From contig JAYKKI010000023.1 in assembly GCA_039881145.1 (NCBI GenBank), positions 8,489,001-8,553,000 of the forward strand: 64,000 nt of DNA, read 5' to 3'. Positions 12,950 to 27,186 of this stretch are shown here, one piece after another; positions within the stretch are counted from its first letter, which is position 1; each line of letters starts with the position of its first letter. The notes beneath the pieces were generated by a model, which was not told the DNA's origin, did no database searches, and worked only from the letters and a program-made list of their open reading frames with translations. Made by a program: the position numbers and the translations under genes. This DNA is from Druceiella hillmani. Taxonomy: Eukaryota > Arthropoda > Insecta > Lepidoptera > Hepialidae.

Positions 12950-13045
12950 TAAAATGTTTGTATGTCTTTCTATCTGTATGTTAATTTGTTCGTCAATCAT
13001 GGAAAATCTACTGGACAGATTTTGATGATATTGTATATAGTAATA
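12950..13045 (+). repeat. Fragment of a dispersed lepidopteran-type repeat (family 3)
   Basis: Contains 'gtatgtctttctatctgtatg' broken into short words, then 'ttcgtcaatcatgg' and 'ctggacagattttgatgata'. This order (a run of tctgt words, an 'atggctggaccgattttgat'-like phrase) is a common lepidopteran dispersed motif. A weaker relative lies at 29,025-29,110. Ends cannot be set by eye. Confidence 0.45.
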
Positions 13046-14950
13046 ATTTTCACTTAACAGCAACATATGAGATAAAAAAATTATAATCAAAATTATAATT
13101 ATGTCACGCAAACAAGTTTATTAGAAAAGGTTATTGAATAAATTTCGGAAAATTCGTGTAAAATATTAGAATATGTTAATAATAAAATTAGATCATAAAT
13201 GAGATTTAAGTGCAATTAACAGGTTTTAATTTAATTAAGTATCTTCGGAAAAGTTTACGTGAAAGAATTCATGGTGAAGATGTTTCATGAGCAATCTATA
13301 TCATAGAAAATGCAGAAAAATTATATAATAATATATTTTTGGGAAATAAAAAAAACTGGCAAATAGACATTAAATATAATGAAGTCAAGGGTGAAAATAG
13401 GTGAAGAATCAAAGACGAAATGCGTGATTCAAATTGAGGAATATCTAAAAGATATTCAACTAAGGAGTCCCGAAATTAGGAAAACGTGTATAAGATGACA
13501 CGAGAATGAGAAAAGTAAAATAATTACATCAGGATGAAGAAGTGTGTCTTTCTCTCGTCGCTGCTGAATGTACATAAATGAGTGAATATACAAAGAGAGA
13601 GTGTTTTCTTCTTCTAAAATCATATTAACATCTTATTTTCCATTCGTTGATAACCCCTCCTAAAATATTAATTTCTTTGTTATTCTTATTATAAATACTT
13701 CATTACTACTTTAGTCATTAACAGTTTAGATAAATGGTTTCAAAATTATTTTTAAAATGGGTGATAAATACGACGACGAGATTAGGACTTTGCGACGTAA
13801 ATTTACGCTTAAAAACTTAGTTTTTAGTTAATAAGTCGAAAGAGAATATTAACAGCGGAAAACAATTAAAACTTTAGGCCTTTTCTGACTATTACCTACC
13901 CTCATATCTTCAAGGTTTTTAAAACCGATAAACTTTATCATGGTAAAGTTTCGTAATCAACTACGTAGACTCGACTATCTATTAGACTAAGCCCGTACCT
14001 TTTTTAGACACTCGATTTCCGATAGGTTTAGACAGCTAAGACACCATCATCGAGTAATGGGTGTCATGACAGGTATTAGAACTGGTAGTAGTAGGCGTAT
14101 TTTGAGGTAAGAATTTTTATTATACCACTATATATACATACCATACTATCTTAAGTTTTACGTAATTTTCATCAAGGGCGCGTGCGTAGGCTGGGAGTGC
14201 GTTGAGCGCTGTCAAAAGTTGTAATTATCAAGGCGACCAGCAGTTCACGAAGTATAGAACAACTTAACATAATCGGTGGCTTGTCGTCATTCACTTGTCA
14301 ATTATTATTGACAATAGACAAATCAAGATAATTGAAATACAACCTTTGCGGAAATTGACATTAAAAACCAATGAACTTACATGCTGTGAATTTTAAATAT
14401 ATAAATTGTTTAATTACGTGTTAAATATTTTTTTAAATATTCTGTTCTTTTACTTTGTACTGAAGGGCAATCTTCCATCAAATTATTGAAAACACAATAT
14501 TAATTATTATACGTTTTGTGATAATAATAATTATATTTTTTTTTAAATATTATATTTACGGAATTTTTTTAATTTAAATTTTTTTCCTTATTTTTATCAT
14601 GTTGTTAAGTAATTGTTTATAGTAAGTAATTGTTTTTTTAGTACAAACTACATAATAATAAAACAATTTTTATTTAAGTTTACTTATTTAATGACTTATC
14701 TTACTTAATAACTTATATTATTATTCTATTACTTTACTTTACTTTAATAACTTATTTTTTATAACTTCAATGAATTAATCACTATTTATTATTCTATTTA
14801 AATCAAATTATTATTATAATGTTATTATTTCATTCATTATCATATTTAAATAAGGATGCTGGTATCCTAGTAACAATAAAAAGATAACTTGATCAATGAC
14901 ATATTTCCAATTATGTCCAAACACTTTTGTACTTTCCGCACCGATTTTCC
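13046..14950. other. AT-rich DNA, nothing recognised
   Basis: 1.9 kb without a supported feature. 14,170-14,290 is somewhat GC-richer. 14,400-14,880 is extremely AT-rich with many tta/tat words but no regular array. Confidence 0.45.
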
Positions 14951-14959
14951 AACAGAATT

Positions 14960-15180
14960 CATCCGACCATCCTTACAAACCATTTACACAATTTTCACAT
15001 TGTTTCGTTCAGCAAAATCATTCCCAAAGCCGGTTCCAATTCGCACAATGGGCCCCATTCAAATGCCAGCCGCGGCCGAACAATACGTCCGACTTGGCCT
15101 CCCAATTGTCCGTGGGTCCGCGCAATTGTCCATTCGTCATGTCGATCGTCTATCATACGAATCTGAAGCTCAAATGGGTA
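14960..15180 (-). repeat. Dispersed repeat Y, copy 1
   Basis: Read on the minus strand it shares a core with 26,690-26,860: 'atgatagac', 'gacaatt-g-gaggcc', 'gtattgttcg', 'catttgaatgggg-ccattgt', 'aaccggcttt' and 'aaacaatg'. The open frames here (up to 128 codons) run on both strands of the same DNA and do not agree between the two copies, so I treat it as a non-coding dispersed repeat. Class unknown. Confidence 0.55.
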
Positions 15181-15368
15181 CCTATTGTATGAGGACGTTC
15201 GAAATTTCTGTAATACAAACATTTTCATCGGTATTAAGCGAACGAGAAAAAACAATATCTCTTTATCGCATCTAAGTAACCGATGTATTCACGTATGTAG
15301 ATGTAATTAGATTGTAATTATTTCAGCAGTTTGAATGTTTAATTTTTTCACGTCTAATTTTTCATGTT

Positions 15369-15938
15369 CCAACAAGTATACGACAAGTATAAATTGAAGT
15401 TACCGATCCAACAAGTATAAATTGAAGTTACCAATCCACCAAATATAAATTGAAGTTACCGATACAACAAGTATAAATTGAAGTTACCTGTCCAACTAGT
15501 GTAAATTGAAGTTACAGATCCAAGAAGTATAAATTGAAGTTACCCATCAAACAAGTATAAATTGAAGTTACCGATCCAACAAGTATAAATTGAAGTTACC
15601 TGTCCAACTAGTGTAAATTGAAGTTACAGATCCAACAAGTATAAATTGAAGTTACCTGTCCAACTAGTGTAAATTGAAGTTACAGATCCAACAAGTATAA
15701 ATTGAAGTTACCCATCAAACAAGTATAAATTGAAGTTACCGATCCAACAAGTATAAATTGAAGTTACCTGTCCAACTAGTGTAAATTGAAGTTACAGATC
15801 CAACAAGTATAAATTGAAGTTACCCATCAAACAAGTATAAATTGAAGTTACCGATCCAACAAGTATAAATTAAAGTTACCGATCCAACAAGTATAAATTT
15901 AAGTTACCGATCTAACAAGTATAAATTGAAGTTACCGG
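15369..15938 (+). repeat. 28-bp minisatellite with higher-order structure
   Basis: About 20 units of a 28-bp motif ending in the constant 'taaattgaagtta'. Four variants differ at the start: A 'ccgatccaacaagta', B 'cctgtccaactagtg', C 'cagatccaacaagta', D 'cccatcaaacaagta'. The order is partial unit, A, A-like, A, BCDA, BC, BCDA, BCDAAA, so a 112-bp BCDA block is itself repeated. The edges carry plain A units. No variable spacers, so it is not a CRISPR array. Confidence 0.93.
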
Positions 15939-15999
15939 TTCATAGTCAGACAAAAAAAGTTTGAGTAATAAGGTGTTAAAATAAATTAATTTATGAAAT

Positions 16000-16225
16000 C
16001 GATATATCTTCATACATATAATAAAACCTGAAGTACAAGTAGAACTCACACTACGAGTGTACGCATTTAGATACTTAGTAACATTTAAGGGTGGGTACGT
16101 TGTATATATTAAATTATTTACAAATATGATTACTATTACTTTCACAGGTGTAAAAACATGAAGCATATTTAAATAATATTATTCCTCACTATGAGAATAT
16201 ATAAAAATATTGCCTAGTATATCAT
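16000..16225 (-). repeat. Degenerate remnant of repeat family 1
   Basis: Minus-strand blocks match the end of family 1: 'agaactcacactacgagtg' then 'tacgcatttagatac', and 'tattgcctagtatatc' just before the TA tract. Most of the body is lost. Confidence 0.5.
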
Positions 16226-16232
16226 TATATAC

Positions 16233-16332
<100 letters not shown>

Positions 16333-16499
16333 CATTTTAAAATATAAAGTTATTCTTGCAGTTGATTTAAATCTTGGTTTAAGTCTTAACTAATAACAAC
16401 AAAATGATTGTAGGGGTAAAAGCATGAGGGGTGTTAGATACATTTGAAGGTTGTAAAAATAACTATTTTATACTAATGCTTTACATGATAGCCACGTCT

Positions 16500-16715
16500 C
16501 AACAATGCAGCACTAGTGTTAATTAAATAGATACAATACCTATATGTATTGTCGCATATAGTACGAGATCAACTAATTATGGACGGTATATTTCCTCTAC
16601 AACGCACCACTAGTGCTGTAATAATGCTAGTTAATTATATACAATACCTATATGTATTGTCGCATATATCATGAGATCGACTAATTATGGCAGATATATT
16701 TCTTGGTTAAGTTTT
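16500..16715 (+). repeat. 108-bp tandem duplication
   Basis: The phrase 'acaatacctatatgtattgt' followed by 'cgcatata' occurs at 16,533 and 16,641. Each is preceded by a 'gcagcactagtg' or 'gcaccactagtgc' block and followed by 'gagatc-actaattatgg' and 'atatttc', giving two copies of about 108 bp. The 20-base phrase is itself partly palindromic. Confidence 0.8.
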
Positions 16716-16949
16716 CCTATTAACAACTTATTTACTCCGGATAGTTGCAGGGTTGTTAAAATATAAGTTTGTGAGAAAGATTCAAAATAGATAAAGTTTT
16801 TCTTAAAGCATCGCCCAGGTCAGAGTTCGTTCTAATAATATGAGGTGCGACGGATGGCTGCATTATGAACATATTTGAGAGGCATCGTAGCTGCAATCAC
16901 CCTCAGGGTATTAGTTCTAAACGAGTAGATCCAACTTAACTGTGATCAT

Positions 16950-17177
16950 TTTCGTCGCCATAGTGTGCTGGGTTGATCACAAGGCATACGGTCTTTAAAG
17001 ACGCAGCGCACCACGGGGACCCGAGTTTGATTCCCGGCCGTTCGTCGAGCGGGGCTGGACTGGTGTTATTGTTGATATGGCGTATTTATTACTAAGAGAT
17101 TGCTCTCTTAGTAATAAATACGCCATATGTATCAATTAAGTGCATTGAAGTAAATAAATAAATAAATAAATAAATAA
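16950..17177 (+). mobile_element. Probable tRNA-derived SINE with TAAA tail
   Basis: 17,020-17,038 reads 'ccgagtttgattcccggc', close to the RNA polymerase III B box (GGTTCGANTCC) of tRNA genes. 16,955-16,975 (gtcgccatagtgtgctggg) could be a decayed A box. The region is GC-rich unlike its surroundings and is followed by 27 bases of pure TAAA repeat (17,151-17,177), the kind of simple tail SINEs carry. Possible target-site duplications (atcattttc before, ataattttc after) are imperfect. The middle contains a perfect 25-bp hairpin. It is not a tRNA gene: no acceptor stem pairing is seen. Confidence 0.5.
17075..17128. repeat. Perfect 25-bp hairpin with 4-base loop
   Basis: Arms 17,075-17,099 and 17,104-17,128 are exact reverse complements around ttgc. 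The left arm continues from the SINE-like head; the right arm leads into its TAAA tail. Confidence 0.93.
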
Positions 17178-17439
17178 TTTTCCTTTTAATATTGTTGTAC
17201 ATACTATTATTGTAAATACTTTTCTGATATTCATAAATAACATTTCTGCCGATAGGGGTGTGAATACGTAACTCTAAAAAAATGACCACTATAAAACAGA
17301 GCACTTGATAAACGAATTCATGTGTCCAAGAGGTTCATGATATACCCTCCCAACTATCATTTTTAAAAGACATGTCCAGTCAAAACCTACCCATTGGAAG
17401 TTGCAAAAAAAATCACCCGCACTTTACACGTACCATAAA

Positions 17440-17605
17440 AAACTTTTAAATGATTTTATTTCTTGCCTTTATTTATAGGCCGAATTTCAACTTTATAGTA
17501 GTAATAGTTTGCGAATAGAATGGCTATGATCTATAGATGGATAGACAATCAGACGGACATGGCGAAACTATATGGGAGCTAGGCTTCGGAACCATAAAAC
17601 AGGTA
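17440..17605 (+). repeat. Fragment of a lepidopteran-type repeat (family 2-like 3' part)
   Basis: Contains 'aatttcaactttatagtag', 'agacaatcagacggacatgg' and 'cgaaactatatggga', then 'cttcggaaccataaaa'. This is the usual 3' order of the family: a 'fits aatttcaac' block, an acagacggacag run, a cgaaactataagggttcc block. Upstream limit uncertain. Confidence 0.55.
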
Positions 17606-19099
17606 ATATATCCTCACTATGCAGATACATTTAGAGGTACTTAAAACCTTTTAAAATAGAGAACTACAAAAAATCCACAATAATTTTAATTGAATTTCTC
17701 TTGAAAAAACCAAAGATAACATTCCTTAAAGATTACAACAATTTCACTTTTATTGAAATCTCAATATGGGGCTTTAGAAACATATATTATTCCATGTACT
17801 ATGACTTGCACTATAACCTGGGTATTATCTTAAATTCAATAAAGAGAATGAGAAACAAGATTGTTATTCACCAAATTTTATAGGGAGACAATATTATTCG
17901 AGGGTTGTAAAAAGAGAGGGTAAAGCGACAATTGAAATTTGCAAAATGGGGTTTACCCAATTGCGTGAAGCCTAAGTGACACATCTTCCATTTATGGTGG
18001 CATTGTAGAATATAAAACAAAAAAAGATATCGATTACCGAGTTACGAGTGGTATTGAAGGAGTTTTCGATATTGATATGTCAATAGCAGTTAGGGAAAAA
18101 AGCTGTTAATTATATCCAATAAGAGAACTGATTATGGAATGTCATAATTATTGGACATAATTATATTGCAATCAACAGTATAACACAAGCATCATTAGAG
18201 GTTCTTCGAAGGTCAAAAAATTCTAATATTAAGCACTAACTAAAATTTTGACAAAGCAGGGGGAAAATAAAGAAAACAATTAGCAAATTAATTGGCACTA
18301 TTTTAAGTCTGCTCGTTTGTGTACGGAACTAATGGAACAAATATTAAAACTGCAGCACGTGAAGATGGACCGAGCCGGGGTAAATCGATAGAAATCACAG
18401 GAAACAAACTTTTGTCAATTTGTAGATGCTACCGCCATCTCAGACGCACACGCGCATTAGCTGTTTTTTACAACTCTGATGAAAATCCCAAAAAAATAAA
18501 TTCATTCCTGGGGATGAAATTTAATTTTATCATTTTGATTTAGTTAGCAAGCGGAAGTTAATCTACTGAAATATGGAGGGTACCATATATACCAGACCAT
18601 CTTAAAAAGTTTAAAGTAACTTCATCTGCCAAAAATATGACCACCGTTTTCTGAGATTAACGCGAAATATCATAGTTTAACTATTGAAAAAATGTCAACC
18701 CACATCCATAAAGAGGTATATATATACATTTATTTTTTAATGTATAAAAAACAATAAATCATGCGCTTCGACACCGTATCTTTAATATTCTCTACGACTC
18801 CGTATCTTCAAGTTCACACAGCACATATTTATTTGGCTGCTATGTGTTACATGCACATTTGAAAGAATTTAACCATTCATCACATAGCTTAAATTTCAAG
18901 ATATGTTGTAGTTAATTAATTTATGGTTCAAGCGAGTTAATATTAATGAAGATTGCATTTATCAAGTTATTACTTAGATAATATAGATTATGAATTACAC
19001 ATTTCTTTTCTAACATTTTATGCCATGATTTTATTAAATATCGAATCAGATGCACTAAAACCAAATTATTTAGGCGATGATACCGAAAAGTATTTGTTA
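17606..19099. other. AT-rich DNA, nothing recognised
   Basis: No gene or array. 18,310-18,460 is a little GC-richer and unique. Confidence 0.45.
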
Positions 19100-19340
19100 A
19101 AAAATACCACATTTATCTCATTCACTGGAAAGACTTGGTCAAGAAAAAAATATTTTCATGGGAAACATTTATCGCCAGTTCCAAGTTCGCTGCACGCCGT
19201 CGCGTCGGTATAACTTCGACGTCGAAGAAAAGTTTTCATCGTTCCACGTAATACCTCCTTATGCGTACTGAAAAATGGCCTTTTCCCGAATTCAGCACTG
19301 AAATTTACCCAAGGTGACACCTCGTCATTAAGTGCGGCAA
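19100..19340. other. GC-richer unique block
   Basis: A unique patch with CpG words (cgccgtcgcgtcggta, cttcgacgtcgaag) in AT-rich DNA. 'cttcgacgtcgaag' is a perfect 14-base palindrome near 19,215. Candidate regulatory DNA by composition only. Confidence 0.25.
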
Positions 19341-19799
19341 TTTTTTCAAAACACTTTTGAAAGGTGTTTTCAAAAAATTACTGTAGTTAAGTTTTAACAG
19401 TTTGTGCGCCAGGTTGGTTTTACTTTCATAGCTACCTTCCTTTAAGAAATGAAACAAGTTGGACATGGAAAGTTTAGAATTAGGATTAATACGAAAGTTA
19501 ACGGGTTGGATTTAAGTGGAATTTAATTTCTTTATTTTGAAATTAATTCTTTGTTATAATTAAGTTAAAAAATTAGTCATATACATCATTTAGTTATAGA
19601 TTCAGTGGTATATCTTATCGATTTGTAAGTCCCAAGTTAATTCGGTATTAGGTGGGCTTAATATATCTGTCCATATAATATTCTAATCACATTAAAGCTA
19701 ACGAATATATAAAACAAGAAATTGCATAAAAATAACAAACCAATTCAACATATTTTTAAGTTTACTATTGCGTTGACATTCAAAAATCATTAAGCTAAC

Positions 19800-20390
<591 letters not shown>

Positions 20391-20448
20391 TTTTTATCTT
20401 TTCCCATAAAATACGAAGATGACATGAAGATGAGCAGATTTAACTCAC

Positions 20449-20478
20449 ATGAATAAGGATGAAGACATCCTTATTCAT
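20449..20478. repeat. Perfect 13-bp hairpin
   Basis: Arms atgaataaggatg (20,449-20,461) and its exact complement (20,466-20,478) around aaga. No U-run follows that would suggest a terminator, and this is eukaryotic DNA. Confidence 0.85.
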
Positions 20479-20886
20479 TTCATGGTTAAAATCTCTAATC
20501 GTTCTATTGTAAGATTTTATCCCTCAATTATTCCTTTTTCTAATTCCTGTTTCAAAGTTTCTTAACCATTTCCATTTCGAGGATTACTCTTATTACCCCA
20601 TCGTGAGGACCTTGAGTATGGTTGGTTGTGATGACAAGAACTTGAAAAAATCTTGTGCTAAAAATACTCAGTTGATGTCAATAAATACTTATTGCATTCA
20701 ATTTACATTAGACATGAGCATAGTGATATTATGTATTTCGATATATCAATAAATGTATTTTTGTTACGTTATATAATTAGAAATACATAATAATAACAAA
20801 ATAATTATTTTATTGGACAAAGAGTAAAGTATACATAATTAATGCGAAATTCAAACCACGATAAAAGTCAGGGTCTTTTCACTTCG

Positions 20887-20922
20887 ATATATATATATAT
20901 ATATATATGTATATCGATCGCT

Positions 20923-20984
<62 letters not shown>
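20887..20984. repeat. TA microsatellite, left flank of mariner
   Basis: TA alternation interrupted by gtatatcgatcgctta near 20,909-20,924. It ends exactly at the first base of the mariner terminal repeat. Confidence 0.93.
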
Positions 20985-20987
<3 letters not shown>

Positions 20988-21007
20988 GCTGTCCAGTGGC
21001 AGATTTC
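20985..21007 (+). repeat. Mariner left terminal inverted repeat
   Basis: CAGG then ctgtccagtggcagatttc. Pairs with 22,265-22,291. Confidence 0.9.
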
Positions 21008-21076
21008 AAAAAATTGAAAAAAAAAACTACACCTCTAATACAAAGTAGGTTTATTTTAGCTTAACAAATGCGGATT

Positions 21077-22170
21077 TCATTTTTTAAAAACCACGTTTTC
21101 CAAATGGCGGCCATCGAGTCTGACACACTCTTCGAGTCTAGCACGCATGTTTTCAAAAACGCGTTTGCAGAGCGACTGGGGTAACCTACTGACTTCGGCT
21201 CGAATATTTTCTTTAAGTTGTGTCACAGTACTTGGATTTGTTTTGTAAACAACGGATTTTAAGTATCCCCATAAGAAAAAGTCACATGGCCTTAAATCGG
21301 GTGACCTAGGTGGCCACTGTACGGTACCGTTTCGGGATATGTTTTTTTCTGGAAATAACTGCCGCATTGCATTCATGGACACATTAGCAGTGTGAGCTGT
21401 GGCCCCGTCCTGCTGGAACCATGTGTTTTGGTTGAAGGATGGACTATTCTGTAGTTCTACTCTGAAAAAGTCATTTAACATTTGGACATATCTCTCCGAA
21501 TTCACAATTACAGTTTGGCCACGTTGATTTTCAAAGAAATAAGGCCCTGTGATTGCAGATGCAGACATGGCACACCAGACTGTTACTTTAGGCTTATGTA
21601 AAGGCTCTTGATGCATTTGTCTTGGGTTGTGGACCAGTAACGAAAGTTCTGCTTATTCACATATCCTCCAATGTGAAAGTGAGCTTCGTCACTAAAAAAT
21701 ATGTTGCCCATCCGGGTAGCAGTACGAAATCTCAACAACATCACCTCCGCGTAAGTTTTTCTTAATTCAAAGTCAGAATCGTGTAAATCTTGAACAATTT
21801 GAATTTTATATGGATGGAACTTGAGCTTTTTTTGCATTATTACCTGTAAAGTTGATTTCGGAATTCCCAATATCGATGAACGTGTACGCAGTGATAAACG
21901 GGGATTTTCAACGACAGAAACCATAACACGCTCGACATTTTCATCCGTGGCTACCAATGGTGTAGGTCCTGGCCTGGGCCTATTTAATGTTGATCCTGTA
22001 GCTCTGAACCTTGCTACCCATGACTGAATGAGTTTGATCGATGGTCCATCACGTAATCGACGAATACTGTAACGATTATTAAATCGACGGCGTGCTACAG
22101 ACAGCGAAAATCCACTCGAAATGTACGCCTCGACGGTAAAAGCGCGGTGCTCTCCACTCCACTGTTCCAT
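21077..22170 (-). pseudogene. Mariner transposase, DD41D type, one frameshift
   Basis: Cuts and pastes the element through a DDE/D catalytic core. The N-terminal piece (ATG at 22,170, 195 codons) starts MEQWSGEHRAF and holds the paired helix-turn-helix region (about residues 1-115) with an RPRPG-type linker near 64-68 and the first catalytic Asp in FFSDEAHFH (residue 161). The C-terminal piece (from 21,616, 179 codons, end 21,077) has WFQQDGATAHTA (second Asp, residue 70) and SPDLRPCDFFLWG (third Asp, residue 112); 41 residues separate these two, hence DD41D. The pieces overlap in different frames; the shift lies near 21,625-21,640, after the FRYW motif, and one base explains it. Family proteins are usually about 350 residues, which both pieces together approach. 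No other stop is seen. As it stands it cannot make a full transposase. Confidence 0.92.
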
Positions 22171-22264
22171 GGCTACTAAAACATCCGCACCGCTTGCGCT
22201 TCTAACGACGCCCCCCGCGCTCCTCTTATGTGTTGCGTTCAGAAACTATGTTTGTTCAAACTAT

Positions 22265-24649
<2,385 letters not shown>

Positions 24650-24854
24650 CGAGGGGTGTTCAAAAAGTATCGCGAATTTGGAATTTTCGCGGGTTACGTA
24701 TATTCGAATTTCGATTTTTTTGTGGCGTTATGTTGGTACTCATGTCTCTCACTTATGCCGACAAGTTCGGCCATTTTGAATGTTCAGTTAATTCTTGACA
24801 GCTGCTTTGCTTGCACGTGTTTTGGCTCGTCTTCGATTTTTACCTATTCAAAAA

Positions 24855-25133
24855 ATGGAGCAAAGAACCTGTATCAAATTTTATGTGAAAAACGAAATTA
24901 AGTGCGCGGATGCATTCCGAATGTTGACTGTGGCATACGGAGAAGCTACCTTGAACCGAAGCAACGTTTATCGGTGGTACAAAATGTTCTCAGAAGGCCG
25001 AGAAGATGTGAACGACGAAGAGCGTGCCGGACGCACGAGCACTTAAACAACAGACGAAAAAATTGATGAAGTGAAGAAAATGGTATTGGCCAATCGTCGA
25101 ATCACCGTTAGAGAAGTTGCTGAGGATATATCT
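24855..25133 (+). pseudogene. Mos1-type mariner transposase, N-terminal fragment
   Basis: From the ATG at 24,855 the frame reads MEQRTCIKFYVKNEI and continues through a helix-turn-helix region (CADAFRMLTVAYG, then NRSNVYRWYKMFSEGRED) and an EERAGRTST linker, as in the N-terminal DNA-binding domain of Mos1/SETMAR-like mariner transposases. An in-frame TAA at 25,044-25,046 replaces a residue in the linker. Beyond it the same frame goes on with DEVKKMVLANRRITVREVAED, given here as two parts: DEVKKMVLANRR and ITVREVAED. It ends at the fold-back. No catalytic residue remains, out of the roughly 345 residues usual for the family, so only DNA binding could survive, and only upstream of the stop. Confidence 0.88.
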
Positions 25134-25190
25134 AGGTCCTCAGCAACTTCTCCAACGGTGATTCGACGATTGACCAATACCATTTTCTTC
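25073..25190. repeat. Inverted duplication of transposase coding DNA
   Basis: 25,073-25,126 and 25,137-25,190 are reverse complements over 54 bases with about two mismatches, around a 10-base centre. Both arms encode the same transposase segment in opposite directions, so RNA from either strand would fold into a long hairpin. Confidence 0.93.
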
Positions 25191-25241
25191 AACTTCCCGC
25201 GAAAATTCAAAATTCGCGATACTTTTTTAACACACCTCGTA

Positions 25242-26400
25242 TTATATATAATATAGTATATTTCAAAGTAGAACTTTGTTACGACCATTTTCATTTAACA
25301 GTATCGCGGCACTTGTATTACATGAGATTTTGGCAGCAAACAATTAATGTGTTACGCTTGAATGAATATGTCGTGCCGACATTATATTTTAAAGCTCCCT
25401 CTGAGCCTTTGTTGTTGTGCTTTGAATCAGCCTTTGTTAAGTATTAAATAAACAGGAATATTTACTATGTTGTAAACAATTGCGACCAAATAATTAATTC
25501 GTTGGCAAAATTTGTGTATTATGCTTCCAAGAAATCAAACCATTTAAAAATTTAGATTGTACTCATACATAATGAAAAATGTCATATTTTCTAATAAATA
25601 CAGAAATAATTGAACTTATATTTAAGCATTCTTTCCTTTATGTTTCTTGCTGGATCATAAAATTTATTAGACAATGATCAATCATTCAAGTCATTGGGCT
25701 TGTTTCGTAATAACTGTAAAATTTCTAATAGGTAAAATTTCTTCAATTTGTTTCCTACTACCTCGAGTTTTACTTAGTATATCTAGAATAAAATTGAAAG
25801 AAGCGAGAAAAACTTGACAATCATTTCATTTTATATACCCTTGTTGTCAGCATGTTTATTATGCTAACACAGCCCTTAGACTATGGTAGGTCTAACGATT
25901 AACGTTTAATAACTTTTATCGTTACTAAATCAATAAAATAATTAATACATCTGGTACAGAATTAATCATTAACCTATTAATCAAATGGGACACTGAACTC
26001 GTTCAGTGTTCCTATAGTGTCCTATTAGATTAATTATATGAAAACTATACTTTATAACAAGGATTACTTTAATGAAATGTTTTTTTTCAAAATTTAAACA
26101 TTAAAACAATTATTAGGTTAAAATCGTATATGAATTGAAAAAAGTCTAACTCTTTTGTACAAGCATATTTCTCAAAAAGGATGATAGATTGATAACATTT
26201 GGTTTCCACAACACTCAAACTTCTTGCCCACACAAATATTACAACATTCGTTAATTCTCAACGAAGAAAAAAATCCATATCATCACAAACAATTCAAGAA
26301 CTAAAAAAATATGTAATTACATCTCCAAACAAGCCAACGCTTAAAGGGAATTAATACAAACAACTATCTTAAAACCGGATCGGTTACTCTCGACCAAATG
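25242..26400. other. AT-rich DNA, nothing recognised
   Basis: No gene, array or transposon end seen. Confidence 0.45.
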
Positions 26401-26900
26401 TACGTGTTATAAATTCATATGGAGCAACACGAAGGTCGGGTCGGCCATCCCGCAAGATACTGATTGATGGATGTGATCTGTAATTATAGTGTAGTGAGCA
26501 ACCAAGCTCTCGGATCTAAATCTCCAATGCCGAAAGGTAATGCAAATAGCCGTGGGCTTTAATACCGTGGGGCATGGGAAGCTATCCACGTAATGCCGCT
26601 GTGAACGTTCGTATTGTGAAACTTGCGACCATTTGTCCAAAATTTGGTGTTCATTTAAACCTCACATCGAGGTTTTTGGTGACTAAGGATCGATATGACA
26701 AATTAACACTTATATGGTACGATAGACAATTAAGAGGCCGAGCTTATCGTATTGTTCGTACACTCCTGACATTTGAATGGGGTCCATTGTTCGATCCAAC
26801 CGGCTTTGAATATAATTGTGCCGAATTAAACAATGCAAAAGGGTTGTGAAGGTCAGTCGCTGTGGACAGGCAAATTCGGTCGACAGCTGGGAGAATATGT
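26400..26900 (+). repeat. Dispersed repeat Y, copy 2, in a GC-richer block
   Basis: The core 26,690-26,860 matches the minus strand of 14,960-15,180: 'acgatagacaatt', 'agaggccgag', 'gtattgttcg', 'catttgaatggggtccattg', 'aaccggcttt', 'aaacaatgc'. The flanks 26,400-26,690 are GC-richer than the window but I cannot align them to the first copy. A 91-codon frame crosses it; it is not shared with copy 1 and is not called as a gene. Confidence 0.55.
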
Positions 26901-27186
26901 ATAAGATATAACTAGACGATGGAACTCTATGTTTACTCGTATGACGAAAACTGAGTGTTTATTCGTATTATTTTGGGAACTTCCAAGTAATTGTTATGAA
27001 TCGTTCATGTTGTGGAAAGGGAGCTGTGCATATGTGTTTCTACGCCTTTGTAAGATGTAGTAGGTAGTATATTTTCACCGTGAAAAATATATATTTGTAA
27101 ATAGTTTAGTATAATTTGTATCCTTAAATATGCATAGGTACCAAAATGTATACTCAACCCTTCTAATGTGAATTCTATTCGTACTT
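26901..27186. other. Unique DNA, no gene seen
   Basis: Nothing recognised. Confidence 0.4.

Larger units (their letters stand above)
24650..25239 (+). mobile_element. Internally folded mariner derivative
   Basis: Terminal inverted repeats of 44 bp (24,650-24,693 and 25,196-25,239) start cgagg-gtgtt and share 'aaaagtatcgcgaattt' and 'gaattttcgcggg'. TA flanks both ends (24,648-24,649 and 25,240-25,241), the expected target duplication. The 590-bp element keeps the 5' region and the first third of a transposase, then instead of the rest has an inverted copy of the last kept 50-odd bases, followed at once by the right end. It is non-autonomous. Confidence 0.93.

Noticed and set aside
14889..15275. 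128-codon frame and its overlapping frames on both strands
   Set aside because: Lies in dispersed repeat Y, open in several frames because of base composition, and not kept in the second copy.
15369..15938. Possible CRISPR array
   Set aside because: The 28-bp units are contiguous, with no unique spacers, and the DNA is eukaryotic.
16981..17040. Genuine tRNA gene
   Set aside because: B box only approximate, no acceptor-stem pairing and no plausible anticodon arm; a SINE head fits better.
20449..20478. Rho-independent terminator
   Set aside because: The hairpin lacks a following T run and the sequence is not bacterial.
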